DNA from: Pseudomonas brenneri
Lineage (GTDB): Bacteria > Pseudomonadota > Gammaproteobacteria > Pseudomonadales > Pseudomonadaceae
Direction: 5' to 3'
Assembly: GCF_007858285.1 (NCBI RefSeq)
Contig: NZ_VFIL01000002.1
Span: forward strand, 248,001-312,000
Length of the DNA: 64,000 nt
The first letter of the stretch is position 1, and each line of letters begins with the position of its first letter. Both the position numbers and the translations under genes were made by a program. Positions 57,104-64,000 of this stretch are shown piece by piece. A model generated the notes under the pieces. The model searched no databases. It was not told the origin of the DNA and saw only the letters and a list, made by a program, of their open reading frames with translations.

Positions 57104-57868
57104 ATGAGCGAAGCAATCAAACAGCCGGTGAGCCCTGAAGGCATTATCCAGATGCAGGGCGTGAACAAGTGGTACGGCCAGTTCCACGTGTTGAAAGACA
57201 TCAACCTCAACGTCAAGCAGGGCGAGCGTATCGTCCTGTGCGGCCCGTCGGGCTCGGGCAAGTCTACTACCATCCGCTGCCTCAATCGCCTGGAAGAACA
57301 CCAGCAGGGCCGCATCGTGGTCGATGGCGTGGAACTGACCAACGACCTCAAGCAGATCGAAACCGTGCGCCGTGAAGTGGGCATGGTGTTCCAGCACTTC
57401 AACCTGTTCCCGCACCTGACCATCCTGCAGAACTGCACGCTGGCGCCGATGTGGGTGCGCAAGATGCCCAAGCGCAAGGCCGAGGAAATCGCCATGCACT
57501 ACCTGGAGCGCGTGCGCATCCCGGAGCAGGCCCACAAGTTTCCGGGGCAGTTGTCCGGTGGTCAGCAACAGCGCGTGGCGATTGCCCGGGCGTTGTGCAT
57601 GAAACCCAAGATCATGCTATTCGACGAGCCGACGTCGGCCCTCGACCCGGAGATGGTCAAGGAGGTGCTGGACACCATGATCGGCCTGGCCGAAGACGGC
57701 ATGACCATGCTCTGCGTGACCCACGAGATGGGGTTTGCACGGACCGTGGCCAACCGGGTGATCTTCATGGACAAGGGCGAGATCGTGGAACAGGCGGCGC
57801 CGAATGACTTCTTCGACAACCCGCAGAATGAGCGGACGAAGTTGTTCTTGAGCCAGATTTTGCATTGA
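57104..57868 (+). CDS. aapP: AapP, amino-acid ABC transporter ATPase
   Basis: This 254-residue ATPase powers AapQM. It has Walker [15 protein letters not shown], the Q-loop [11 protein letters not shown], the signature [15 protein letters not shown], Walker [14 protein letters not shown] and the switch His in VTHEMGFAR. The ATG at 57104 has AGGAG upstream; a TTG at 57101 is not preferred. It is the last gene of the operon, closed by a strong terminator. Confidence 0.97.
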   Translation: MSEAIKQPVSPEGIIQMQGVNKWYGQFHVLKDINLNVKQGERIVLCGPSGSGKSTTIRCLNRLEEHQQGRIVVDGVELTNDLKQIETVRREVGMVFQHFNLFPHLTILQNCTLAPMWVRKMPKRKAEEIAMHYLERVRIPEQAHKFPGQLSGGQQQRVAIARALCMKPKIMLFDEPTSALDPEMVKEVLDTMIGLAEDGMTMLCVTHEMGFARTVANRVIFMDKGEIVEQAAPNDFFDNPQNERTKLFLSQILH

Positions 57869-57884
57869 TCGATGTTTGAAAGCA

Positions 57885-57916
57885 TAAACCCGGCCTGGCG
57901 CCGGGTTTATTTTTTT
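57885..57916 (+). terminator. rho-independent terminator of aapJQMP
   Basis: TAAACCCGG and CCGGGTTTA form a 9-bp stem with a 7-nt loop, followed by seven T residues. It ends 4 bp from the mqsA stop on the other strand. Confidence 0.93.
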
Positions 57917-57919
57917 GGG

Positions 57920-58414
57920 CTAGGACGTTTTGAGTGCTTCAGCGTCGTTGTTCACCGTGTAGGTGAATGCACCGCGCATATCAGCGCCGTCCGCCAGGGT
58001 TTTTGCGTCTGCCAGCAAGTGTGGGTGACGATCCAGTAAGCGCATCAACAGCACCAAGGGTTTGGGCGCCAGAAGCTCGCCGCGCTCGTACCGGGAGAAC
58101 GCGTTGTGACCGCCCCCGGACAGCAATTGCACCGCTTCCTTTTGTGTAAGGTGCAGTTTGCGGCGGGTGCGTTTCATCTCGGCGCCGATCATTTGCCGGG
58201 CGGCGAGGGTCAGTTCATCTTTTGCCTCTGCGTAGCGATCTGCGCTGTCGTTGTCAGGATCCCAGAAACCGTCGCCGCAGACCTCGCATTCCCAGCCTGA
58301 AAGGTTGTCGACCCGTCGCTCCATGCCTTTGACGCTGATGGTTTCGCTGCGGCCCTCGAAATAACTCAATGCATCGGGGGCGCCGCAGATGTAGCACAGC
58401 TCAGTTTTTTTCAT
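57920..58414 (-). CDS. mqsA: MqsA-family antitoxin (zinc-finger plus HTH)
   Basis: This 164-residue antitoxin has an N-terminal zinc-binding part with two CxxC pairs (LCYICGAPD and WECEVCGDGF). A C-terminal HTH_XRE domain follows, with LHLTQKEAVQLLSGGGHNAFSRYERG. In E. coli MqsA binds and blocks MqsR and represses the operon through its HTH. This protein is longer than E. coli MqsA (131) by a tail of about 30 residues (LADAKTLADGADMRGAFTYTV). It overlaps mqsR by 4 bp, in toxin-first order. Confidence 0.94.
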   Translation of the reverse strand: MKKTELCYICGAPDALSYFEGRSETISVKGMERRVDNLSGWECEVCGDGFWDPDNDSADRYAEAKDELTLAARQMIGAEMKRTRRKLHLTQKEAVQLLSGGGHNAFSRYERGELLAPKPLVLLMRLLDRHPHLLADAKTLADGADMRGAFTYTVNNDAEALKTS

Positions 58415-58722
58415 GGGTTTTTCTCCTTGAAGGAGACTACTGGAGGTCTTCCGTCTGTGCGGTAAGTGACCTTGATGTAAATCTCCCTATCTTTTGAGTA
58501 AGTGTGATACACGTCCTGCCAGACTCTATGGTCTCCATAAGTGGTCATCGACTTGTACAACCTCCAGTTTTGTAACTCATAGATGACGCCCTGCATTTCC
58601 TCGATGCTGAAGCCGAGCTCCTCACCGCACTCTTGTGCTGCCCGGGTAAACGCTTTCTTCCCAAGCCGCCTGACATCAGCCTTTATCACCGCCAAATCGT
58701 AATGAGGTGTGTACTTTTCCAT
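58411..58722 (-). CDS. mqsR: MqsR-family mRNA interferase toxin
   Basis: This 103-residue toxin has the family block YKSMTTYGDHRVWQDVYHTY and ends VVSFKEK, as in E. coli MqsR. It also has the usual opening MEKYTPHYDL. MqsR is a RelE-fold ribonuclease that cuts mRNA at GCU. The ATG follows AGGTG. It is the first gene of the operon, behind a 21-bp palindrome that should be the MqsA binding site. Confidence 0.95.
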   Translation of the reverse strand: MEKYTPHYDLAVIKADVRRLGKKAFTRAAQECGEELGFSIEEMQGVIYELQNWRLYKSMTTYGDHRVWQDVYHTYSKDREIYIKVTYRTDGRPPVVSFKEKNP

Positions 58723-58740
58723 AAGACACCTGACTCCAAT

Positions 58741-58761
58741 AATTACCCTTTAAGGGTAATT
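58741..58761. promoter_or_regulatory. mqsRA operator palindrome
   Basis: AATTACCCT and AGGGTAATT are perfect 9-bp arms around TTA, 19 bp upstream of the mqsR ATG. The layout (ACCCT-N3-AGGGT) parallels the ACCT-N3-AGGT site bound by MqsA in E. coli, which supports autoregulation. It may also affect the divergent FadR-type gene at 58882. Confidence 0.8.
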
Positions 58762-58881
58762 TTACTAATCGAAAATTCCGCTCCTTTACTCGCCTGAAAA
58801 CCCTAGTGCGTTGCTTCTGTGGGCAACTCCGAATAGGCTGTACGAAAATTCATCCTATGATTGGACGAAAGCGAAAATCCG

Positions 58882-59541
58882 ATGACAGACATCGCTCCGC
58901 TGATCAAACGTTCCCTGGTCGACCAGGCCCTGGACCAACTGCGCCAGCGCATCACCCAAGGCAAGTGGGCGATTGGCGAACGCCTGCCCACCGAGCCCGA
59001 GCTGTCTGCCGAGCTGGGCATCAGCCGCAACACCGTGCGCGAGGCCATGCGGGTGCTGGCGTTCTCGGGGTTGATCGAGATCCGCCAGGGCGATGGCAGT
59101 TACCTGCGCTCGATGACCGACCCCTTGGGGGTAATGAACGCCATGTCTCATTGCACCCTGTTCCAGGCCCAGGAGACGCGGCAGATTCTCGAAGTCGAGG
59201 CCATTGGCCTGGCCGCTTTGCGCCGAACCCCAGAAGATTTACGACGGTTGCGCGAAGCGTTAGACGCCAGCGGCGAGCACTACCATGGTGATCTGGAGCA
59301 CTACATTCGCTGCGACCTGGTGTTCCACAAGCGCTTGGTGGATGCCGCTCACAACCCGGCCTTGAGCGAGTTGTACCAATACTTTTCCAGCATCGTCGGC
59401 GCCCAGTTGCGCCAGACCCTGAACATCAAGCCACGCCGCCAGGCGGTGTTCGACCTGCATGTCGAGCTGCTTGAGGCCGTGGAGCAACAGGACCCGGAGC
59501 GCGCCAAGGCATTGTCCCGGCAGTTGATCAATGAACCTTGA
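58882..59541 (+). CDS. FadR-subfamily GntR transcriptional regulator
   Basis: This 219-residue regulator has a winged helix-turn-helix (about 10-75; LPTEPELSAELGISRNTVREAMRVLAFSGLIEIRQGDGSY). An all-helical FCD effector domain (about 85-215) carries His residues (GEHYHGDLEHYIRCDLVFHKRLV) that often bind a metal and an organic acid. The ATG at 58882 is chosen over a TTG at 58861. Its end overlaps or nearly touches the start of the MFS gene, so it probably controls a transporter for the same ligand. Confidence 0.92.
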   Translation: MTDIAPLIKRSLVDQALDQLRQRITQGKWAIGERLPTEPELSAELGISRNTVREAMRVLAFSGLIEIRQGDGSYLRSMTDPLGVMNAMSHCTLFQAQETRQILEVEAIGLAALRRTPEDLRRLREALDASGEHYHGDLEHYIRCDLVFHKRLVDAAHNPALSELYQYFSSIVGAQLRQTLNIKPRRQAVFDLHVELLEAVEQQDPERAKALSRQLINEP

Positions 59542-59554
59542 CCCTGAGAGCGCC

Positions 59555-60811
59555 ATGTCACGCCCAGAAAACACCCTTGAAGAATTGCTGATCGACGCCG
59601 AGGCCGACGACGAGATGGTCCAGCACAGCCCGCCGTTGGTGCATCGCCCGTGGCTGTTGCTGCTGGGCCTGATCCTGGTGGCGCTGAACCTGCGCCCGGC
59701 GTTGTCGAGCATGGCACCGTTGCTCAGCGAAGTGTCCAGCAGCCTGGGCTTGTCGGCGGCCCAGGCTGGCCTGCTGACCACCTTGCCGGTGCTGTGCCTG
59801 GGCCTGTTTGCGCCCCTGGCGCCGATCCTCGCCCGGCGCTTTGGTGCCGAGCGAGTGGTGCTGGGCATCTTGCTGACCCTGGCGGCCGGGATCATTTTGC
59901 GCAGTTCGTTCGGTGAGGTCGGGCTGTTCGCCGGCAGCCTGCTGGCCGGGGCCAGTATCGGCATTATCGGGGTGTTGCTGCCCGGTATCGTCAAGCGTGA
60001 TTTCGCCAGGCAAGCCGGCACCATGACCGGTGTCTACACCATGGCCCTGTGCCTGGGGGCGGCGCTGGCGGCAGGGGCCACGGTGCCGTTGAGTCACTTC
60101 TTCGGCGACAGCTGGAACATCGGCCTGGGCTTCTGGGTTCTGCCAGCGCTGGTGGCGGCGCTGTTCTGGTTGCCGCAAGTGGGCCAGAAACACGGGGCCC
60201 ACCAGGTGGCCTACCGGGTCAAAGGCTTGCTGCGCGATCCGCTGGCCTGGCAGGTGACCTTGTACATGGGCCTGCAATCGTCCCTGGCCTATATCGTTTT
60301 CGGTTGGTTGCCATCGATCCTCATCGGTCGAGGCTTGACCGCTACCCAGGCCGGGCTGGTGTTGTCTGGCTCGGTCATTGTGCAGTTGGCCAGCTCCCTG
60401 GCGGCGCCGTGGTTGGCCACGCGTGGCAAGGACCAGCGTCTGGCCATTGTGGTGGTGATGCTGTTGACCCTCGGTGGTTTGTTCGGTTGCTTGTATGCCC
60501 CACTGGACGGTTTGTGGGGCTGGGCGATTTTGCTCGGCCTGGGGCAGGGCGGCACCTTCAGCCTGGCGCTGACCTTGATCGTCCTGCGCTCGCGAGACGC
60601 CCACGTCGCCGCCAACCTGTCGAGCATGGCCCAAGGCTTCGGCTATACCTTAGCGTCCCTTGGCCCGCTCGCGGTGGGCCTGGTGCATGACTGGACCGGC
60701 GGCTGGACGGCCATCGGCTGGATTTTTGCGGTGATCGGCCTGGGTGCAATCGTCGCGGGGTTAGGCGCCGGGCGTGCGCTGTATGTGCAGGTCAGCAGCG
60801 AGAAGCTCTAG
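59555..60811 (+). CDS. CynX/NimT-family MFS transporter
   Basis: This 418-residue, 12-helix transporter of the CynX/NimT (cyanate/nitroimidazole) branch begins after a charged tail of about 30 residues. Marks are ILVALNLRPALSSMAPLLSEV, SAAQAGLLTTLPVLCLGLFAPLAPILARRFG and a late GFGYTLASLGPLAVGLVHD. The direction and substrate are not known. I chose the ATG at 59555 (GAGAG upstream); an ATG at 59531 would overlap the regulator by 11 bp. Its stop overlaps that of the convergent fimbrial gene by 4 bp. Confidence 0.88.
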   Translation: MSRPENTLEELLIDAEADDEMVQHSPPLVHRPWLLLLGLILVALNLRPALSSMAPLLSEVSSSLGLSAAQAGLLTTLPVLCLGLFAPLAPILARRFGAERVVLGILLTLAAGIILRSSFGEVGLFAGSLLAGASIGIIGVLLPGIVKRDFARQAGTMTGVYTMALCLGAALAAGATVPLSHFFGDSWNIGLGFWVLPALVAALFWLPQVGQKHGAHQVAYRVKGLLRDPLAWQVTLYMGLQSSLAYIVFGWLPSILIGRGLTATQAGLVLSGSVIVQLASSLAAPWLATRGKDQRLAIVVVMLLTLGGLFGCLYAPLDGLWGWAILLGLGQGGTFSLALTLIVLRSRDAHVAANLSSMAQGFGYTLASLGPLAVGLVHDWTGGWTAIGWIFAVIGLGAIVAGLGAGRALYVQVSSEKL

Positions 60812-61458
60812 AGGTACACCACCTCCAGGGTCGCCGAGCCGTCGAGCAGGGTGTCGGTGCTCAGGTCCAGGTTCTGCCTGGCATTGATCACCGCCGCGAC
60901 GTTGACCGTGCTGATCAACTCCTGGATCGCCGAAGGCCCGGCAACGCTGCCTTGGGTGTCGGTGAAACCCAGGTAACTGTTGGCACCGATATCGATGGGG
61001 TTGAGGTTGGATGTGCGCCAGGCCACCCCACCCGTGGTGGACTCGGTGCCGTAGGCAGTAGTGGTGCTGTCCACCTGGGTGTGGCGCGGGTCAAAACTCA
61101 TGGAGTAAAGGCCGAGTCGATTGCCGCTGTGGTCCAGCCCCAGGCCGTAGTAAATCTCACTGTTGACCGTGGCCGTGCCATCACGGTTGTCGCGCATGCG
61201 CAGGGCAAAACGACTCGGGGCATTGCAGGCAATGCTGACTTGCAGGTATTTGATCGGCAGTCGTGTGCCCCGGTCGACGTTCAGGTCCTGTTGGGAGATC
61301 TTGCCGTAGTCAATCAGGCCGCCACTGGACAGCCGCGGCGTACAGGCGATGGGCGTGATCCGGCCCTTGACGGTCAGGTCCACGGTCGACGCCGCCAGTG
61401 CATGTTGGGCCGAGGGCAGTAGCAACAGGGACGAAAAAACCAGGCAGTACTTTTTCAT
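60808..61458 (-). CDS. DUF1120 fimbrial subunit-like protein
   Basis: This 216-residue secreted protein has a signal peptide (CLVFSSLLLLPSAQHALA/AS). A single beta domain of the DUF1120 type follows, with TVDLTVKGRITPIACTPRLSSGGLIDYGK, SIACNAPSRFALRMRDNRDGTA and the C-terminal pattern DGSATLEVVYL, whose aromatic end is the donor for a chaperone. It is likely a pilus subunit exported by the usher encoded upstream. It is homologous to the C-terminal half of the neighbour at 61476-62618. Confidence 0.85.
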   Translation of the reverse strand: MKKYCLVFSSLLLLPSAQHALAASTVDLTVKGRITPIACTPRLSSGGLIDYGKISQQDLNVDRGTRLPIKYLQVSIACNAPSRFALRMRDNRDGTATVNSEIYYGLGLDHSGNRLGLYSMSFDPRHTQVDSTTTAYGTESTTGGVAWRTSNLNPIDIGANSYLGFTDTQGSVAGPSAIQELISTVNVAAVINARQNLDLSTDTLLDGSATLEVVYL

Positions 61459-61475
61459 GGGGTGGATTCCAGAGG

Positions 61476-62618
61476 CTAGAGGTAGATGATTTCCAGGGTG
61501 CCCGAGCCGTTGATGCGTACCACCGTGCGTAGATCCAGGGACTGGGTGGGGGCCAGGTAGGCCTTGATACGGACGGTACCGGCCAGGTTTTGCAACGCGA
61601 TCGGGCCAAGGGTATTGCCGGCGCTGTTGGTAAATCCCATGAGGCTGTTGGCGGCGATAGGAATCTGTCGTGCACTGGAGCTGCTCCAGGCCTGGCCGCT
61701 GCTGGTGGAGTCCGTACGGTAGAGCGTGCCGTAGGCATCGGCGGTGAAATCCGCGGGGTCGATGTTCAGGTAGTAGCGGCCGATCTTGTTCCGGCTGTTG
61801 TCCAGGTCCAGGCCATAGGCGGTTTCATCGGTGCCGCCGGTCGCTGTACCGAAGCGGTTGTCGTGCATCAGCAGGGCGAAGGGCGTGGGCGCATCGCAAC
61901 TGACAGAAAATTGCAGGGTACGGGTGGGCAGTGGGTTTTCGTTGGTGCTGCTCAGGTCCTTGGCCAACAAGGTGCCGTAATCGACCAGGCCACCATTGGA
62001 CAGCTGCGGCATGCACGCGGCGGGTGCAAAGTGGGCGCGCAGGGTCAGTTCCCGGTAGCGACCGCTCTGGCGGCTATAGATTGTCCCTGGTACTTCCCAG
62101 GTGGTGGTGTCCTTGACCCGTGTGGCAGCGATATCGGCAAAGGCACTGAAGGTCAATTGCACGGAAAAGTGCTGGCCGCTGAGTACCGTATCGCCCTTGA
62201 CCGGCGCGATGCCGTGGTTCGTGCGCCAGTTCAGCAGAGTGCCGCGAGCCACCGGCGGTTGGCCGAGTGCTGGGACCAAGCCAAGCTCCACAGCGTTGCC
62301 GTCCAGTACTGCGTCGCTGGCCTGGATCGCGTAACTGCCATGCTCGGTGAACTGCAGGCGCTGGGCATTGGCTGCCAGGGCTCTATAAAACAGACTCATA
62401 TCGGCAGGTTGTGGACAGCTGAAGTTCAGGCTCATGCGCCGCTCACCCAGGGGGCGTTCAGACGCGCTGTCACGTTGGGCAATACGGCTCATCAGACCGA
62501 AGTCCAGCAGTGCTTCGCTGATGTTCAACTGGCATTCGTCCTCGGCGACGGCGTTGCTGGTGAATATCACCAGCATCAGCGTCACGGCCAGACGTGGCAG
62601 GGCAGAAATTATATCCAT
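61476..62618 (-). CDS. two-domain DUF1120 fimbrial protein (putative tip adhesin)
   Basis: This 380-residue secreted protein has a signal peptide (LPRLAVTLMLVIFTSNAVA/ED). An N-terminal domain (about 25-190; ECQLNISEALLDFGLMSR) is of the kind found in fimbrial tip proteins. A C-terminal DUF1120 domain (about 195-380) ends NGSGTLEIIYL and is homologous to the single-domain subunit downstream. The two-domain layout suggests an adhesin at the pilus tip. The ATG at 62618 has GAGGA 9 nt upstream; an ATG at 62633 overlaps the usher stop. Confidence 0.83.
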   Translation of the reverse strand: MDIISALPRLAVTLMLVIFTSNAVAEDECQLNISEALLDFGLMSRIAQRDSASERPLGERRMSLNFSCPQPADMSLFYRALAANAQRLQFTEHGSYAIQASDAVLDGNAVELGLVPALGQPPVARGTLLNWRTNHGIAPVKGDTVLSGQHFSVQLTFSAFADIAATRVKDTTTWEVPGTIYSRQSGRYRELTLRAHFAPAACMPQLSNGGLVDYGTLLAKDLSSTNENPLPTRTLQFSVSCDAPTPFALLMHDNRFGTATGGTDETAYGLDLDNSRNKIGRYYLNIDPADFTADAYGTLYRTDSTSSGQAWSSSSARQIPIAANSLMGFTNSAGNTLGPIALQNLAGTVRIKAYLAPTQSLDLRTVVRINGSGTLEIIYL

Positions 62619-62629
62619 GGTGATTGTCC

Positions 62630-64000
62630 TCATGACTGATCACATCGGGCAGGTGCGGTTTCGAAATACACCCGCGGGTCGCTTTTTTCCGGCAACTCGA
62701 ACCACAAGGCACAACGCGCCATTCCAGGTGCACTGACCCACAGTTGCGGTTGCTCAAGCACATTGGGCAGGAACACCTGGCCGCCGTCTTGAACCAGGGT
62801 CACGAACTCACCGCTAGCGGTGGTGACGGACGCCCCACGTGGCAGTGGCGTGCCCTGTTCGTTGCGCACGTAGAGCAATGCCCTGCGTGTCAGGGTCACG
62901 CCGAAGTCGACCCGATCCACGGCGCCGCGCCCGGCAGCGATCATCGCCAGGCCGTTGTTGATATCAGCGTTACGCGGCAGCGAGCGGGTCTGCACTTCCA
63001 CCGGGCTGCGGCCATAAGCGCTCAACTGTGGCACCACGGCCTGGCCTTGCCAGTCGGTCCATACCGGACCGCTGGGGGTGCTCAGCTTGATGCCCTGCAT
63101 ATCGCCGACCGCGAGCAGGGCGAAGGTGTCACGCACCGGATAGGGCGACAGCGTTACGCCACCGCCATGCACCACCACACCGCCACGGGCACTGCCTTGA
63201 TAACTTGAACGTTCGGCATCGGAGCGGCTGTAGCTGAAGTCGAGCTGGCTGTAGCGGGGCAGGGCCGAGAGGCCGAGGGTGGTTTCTACCTGCTGGTCGC
63301 GGCTGTCGTGTTCGGCGCTGACGCGGTAACTCAGTTGATCGTCGATCTGCTCGTTCAAACCGAGGCCGGTGCGGTGCTCGCCGCCCGAGTTGCGCACCCA
63401 ACTGCGTACCCGACGGTTCTCGCCCAGGGGCAGGCTGATATTCAGGTACGCCGCATTGTCTTGCTGCTGACGGCCCCCCATTTGCCATTCCGCACTGGCC
63501 GACAGCGACACCCCACGCACACCGCTGCCCCAGGACACCAGGCCGCGGCTGCTGCTGTCGCCATCAAAGCTGCTGGAGCGCGAAACCCCGGCGCTGAAGG
63601 CGCCCAACCAGGGATGGGACCAACCCAGGGTGGCGCTTTGCTGATCGCGATAACGTGAGCGACGCTGCTGCGTAGTCTCGGGTTCGTAGGTGGCTTCTTC
63701 CAGCTCCCGATAGCCCGGTGTGCGCCAGGAATTGGCCACGCTGAACGACCATTGATCATTCAGGCGCTGGGACCAGGACAGGTCGGTCTGCAGCCCGCGG
63801 GCTTTGTCCCGTGCCTGCGCATCGGCGACCTGGCTGGACAGTTGCACTTGACTGTCCAGCCACGGCAGCCAGCCCAGGCTCAGCCCCGCCGCGCGGTATT
63901 CGCTGGACGCCAGCACGCCGCTGCCCAAGGACAGTTGCGGGTGCACGGCGCCGGTCCAGCCCGCACTGGCTACCCACGGATCCTCGCCCTGGGTATCACC
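62630..64000 (-). CDS. chaperone-usher fimbrial usher, C-terminal part only
   Basis: The frame is open to the right edge, so at least 456 C-terminal residues are present and the N-terminus is missing. The sequence has barrel-strand repeats (LSYRVSAEHDSRDQQVETTLGLSALPRYSQLDFSYS) and the FimD/PapC-like GGVVVHGGGVTLSPYPVRDTFALLAV block. A C-terminal domain (RGASVTTASGEFVTLVQDGGQVFLPNV) and a final Cys pair region (ARCALWFELP, APARCDQS) complete it. It would be the outer-membrane assembly platform for the two DUF1120 proteins downstream. The chaperone should lie beyond the window. Confidence 0.88.
   Translation of the reverse strand, partial: GDTQGEDPWVASAGWTGAVHPQLSLGSGVLASSEYRAAGLSLGWLPWLDSQVQLSSQVADAQARDKARGLQTDLSWSQRLNDQWSFSVANSWRTPGYRELEEATYEPETTQQRRSRYRDQQSATLGWSHPWLGAFSAGVSRSSSFDGDSSSRGLVSWGSGVRGVSLSASAEWQMGGRQQQDNAAYLNISLPLGENRRVRSWVRNSGGEHRTGLGLNEQIDDQLSYRVSAEHDSRDQQVETTLGLSALPRYSQLDFSYSRSDAERSSYQGSARGGVVVHGGGVTLSPYPVRDTFALLAVGDMQGIKLSTPSGPVWTDWQGQAVVPQLSAYGRSPVEVQTRSLPRNADINNGLAMIAAGRGAVDRVDFGVTLTRRALLYVRNEQGTPLPRGASVTTASGEFVTLVQDGGQVFLPNVLEQPQLWVSAPGMARCALWFELPEKSDPRVYFETAPARCDQS

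Overview
The window looks like chromosomal DNA from a fluorescent Pseudomonas, most likely the P. fluorescens group. The evidence is the complete twelve-gene alginate operon (algD to algA), the aapJQMP amino-acid transporter, rhlB, CheV, and many GTGGGAGCGGGC / GTAGGAGCGAGC-type REP hairpins. GC content is high except in one insert. No rRNA, tRNA, CRISPR array, transposase or phage gene was seen.

Layout. 1-1468: start of an RND efflux pump (permease cut by the window edge, plus adaptor). 1684-7213: a small conserved protein, a secreted solute-binding/RidA fusion, a PAS-type chemoreceptor, a YkgJ cysteine-cluster protein, a GNAT acetyltransferase and CheV. 7397-9102: a GhrB-type reductase and a 730-bp stretch packed with REP and other inverted repeats. 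9103-15020: a LysR regulator divergent from an aromatic-acid-type efflux operon (outer-membrane lipoprotein, FUSC permease, DUF1656 protein, HlyD adaptor). 15062-20077: an unrecognised two-gene pair, an MFS exporter with an NTF2-like protein and a divergent LysR regulator around a palindrome, an SDR and a small membrane protein.

20279-37313: the alginate operon on the minus strand, from a candidate AlgU promoter and about 460-nt leader, through algD-8-44-K-E-G-X-L-I-J-F-A, to a strong terminator. Together the genes make GDP-mannuronate (AlgA, AlgD), polymerise it under c-di-GMP control (Alg8, Alg44), modify it in the periplasm (AlgG, AlgI, AlgJ, AlgF, AlgX), degrade misplaced polymer (AlgL) and export it (AlgK, AlgE). 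Three REP pairs lie inside the operon. One of them is translated as part of the AlgK N-terminus.

37702-42774: YaaA, a divergent polysaccharide deacetylase, a PIN-PhoH protein and moaCDE. 43000-49806: an AT-richer insert with two genes, a protein built of two homologous halves and a 1603-residue RHS/YD-repeat protein. 49867-53354: a FAD amine oxidase, RhlB and a carboxylesterase. 53490-57916: aapJQMP behind a candidate sigma-54 promoter. 57920-58761: an mqsRA toxin-antitoxin pair with its operator. 58882-60811: a FadR-type regulator and a CynX-type MFS transporter. 60808-64000: two DUF1120 fimbrial proteins and the end of a chaperone-usher usher gene, cut by the window edge.

The strongest leads for new biology are the two-gene insert at 43000-49806, the SBP-RidA fusion at 2073-3281, the REP-encoded leader of AlgK, and the nested inverted-repeat elements at 8472-8951.
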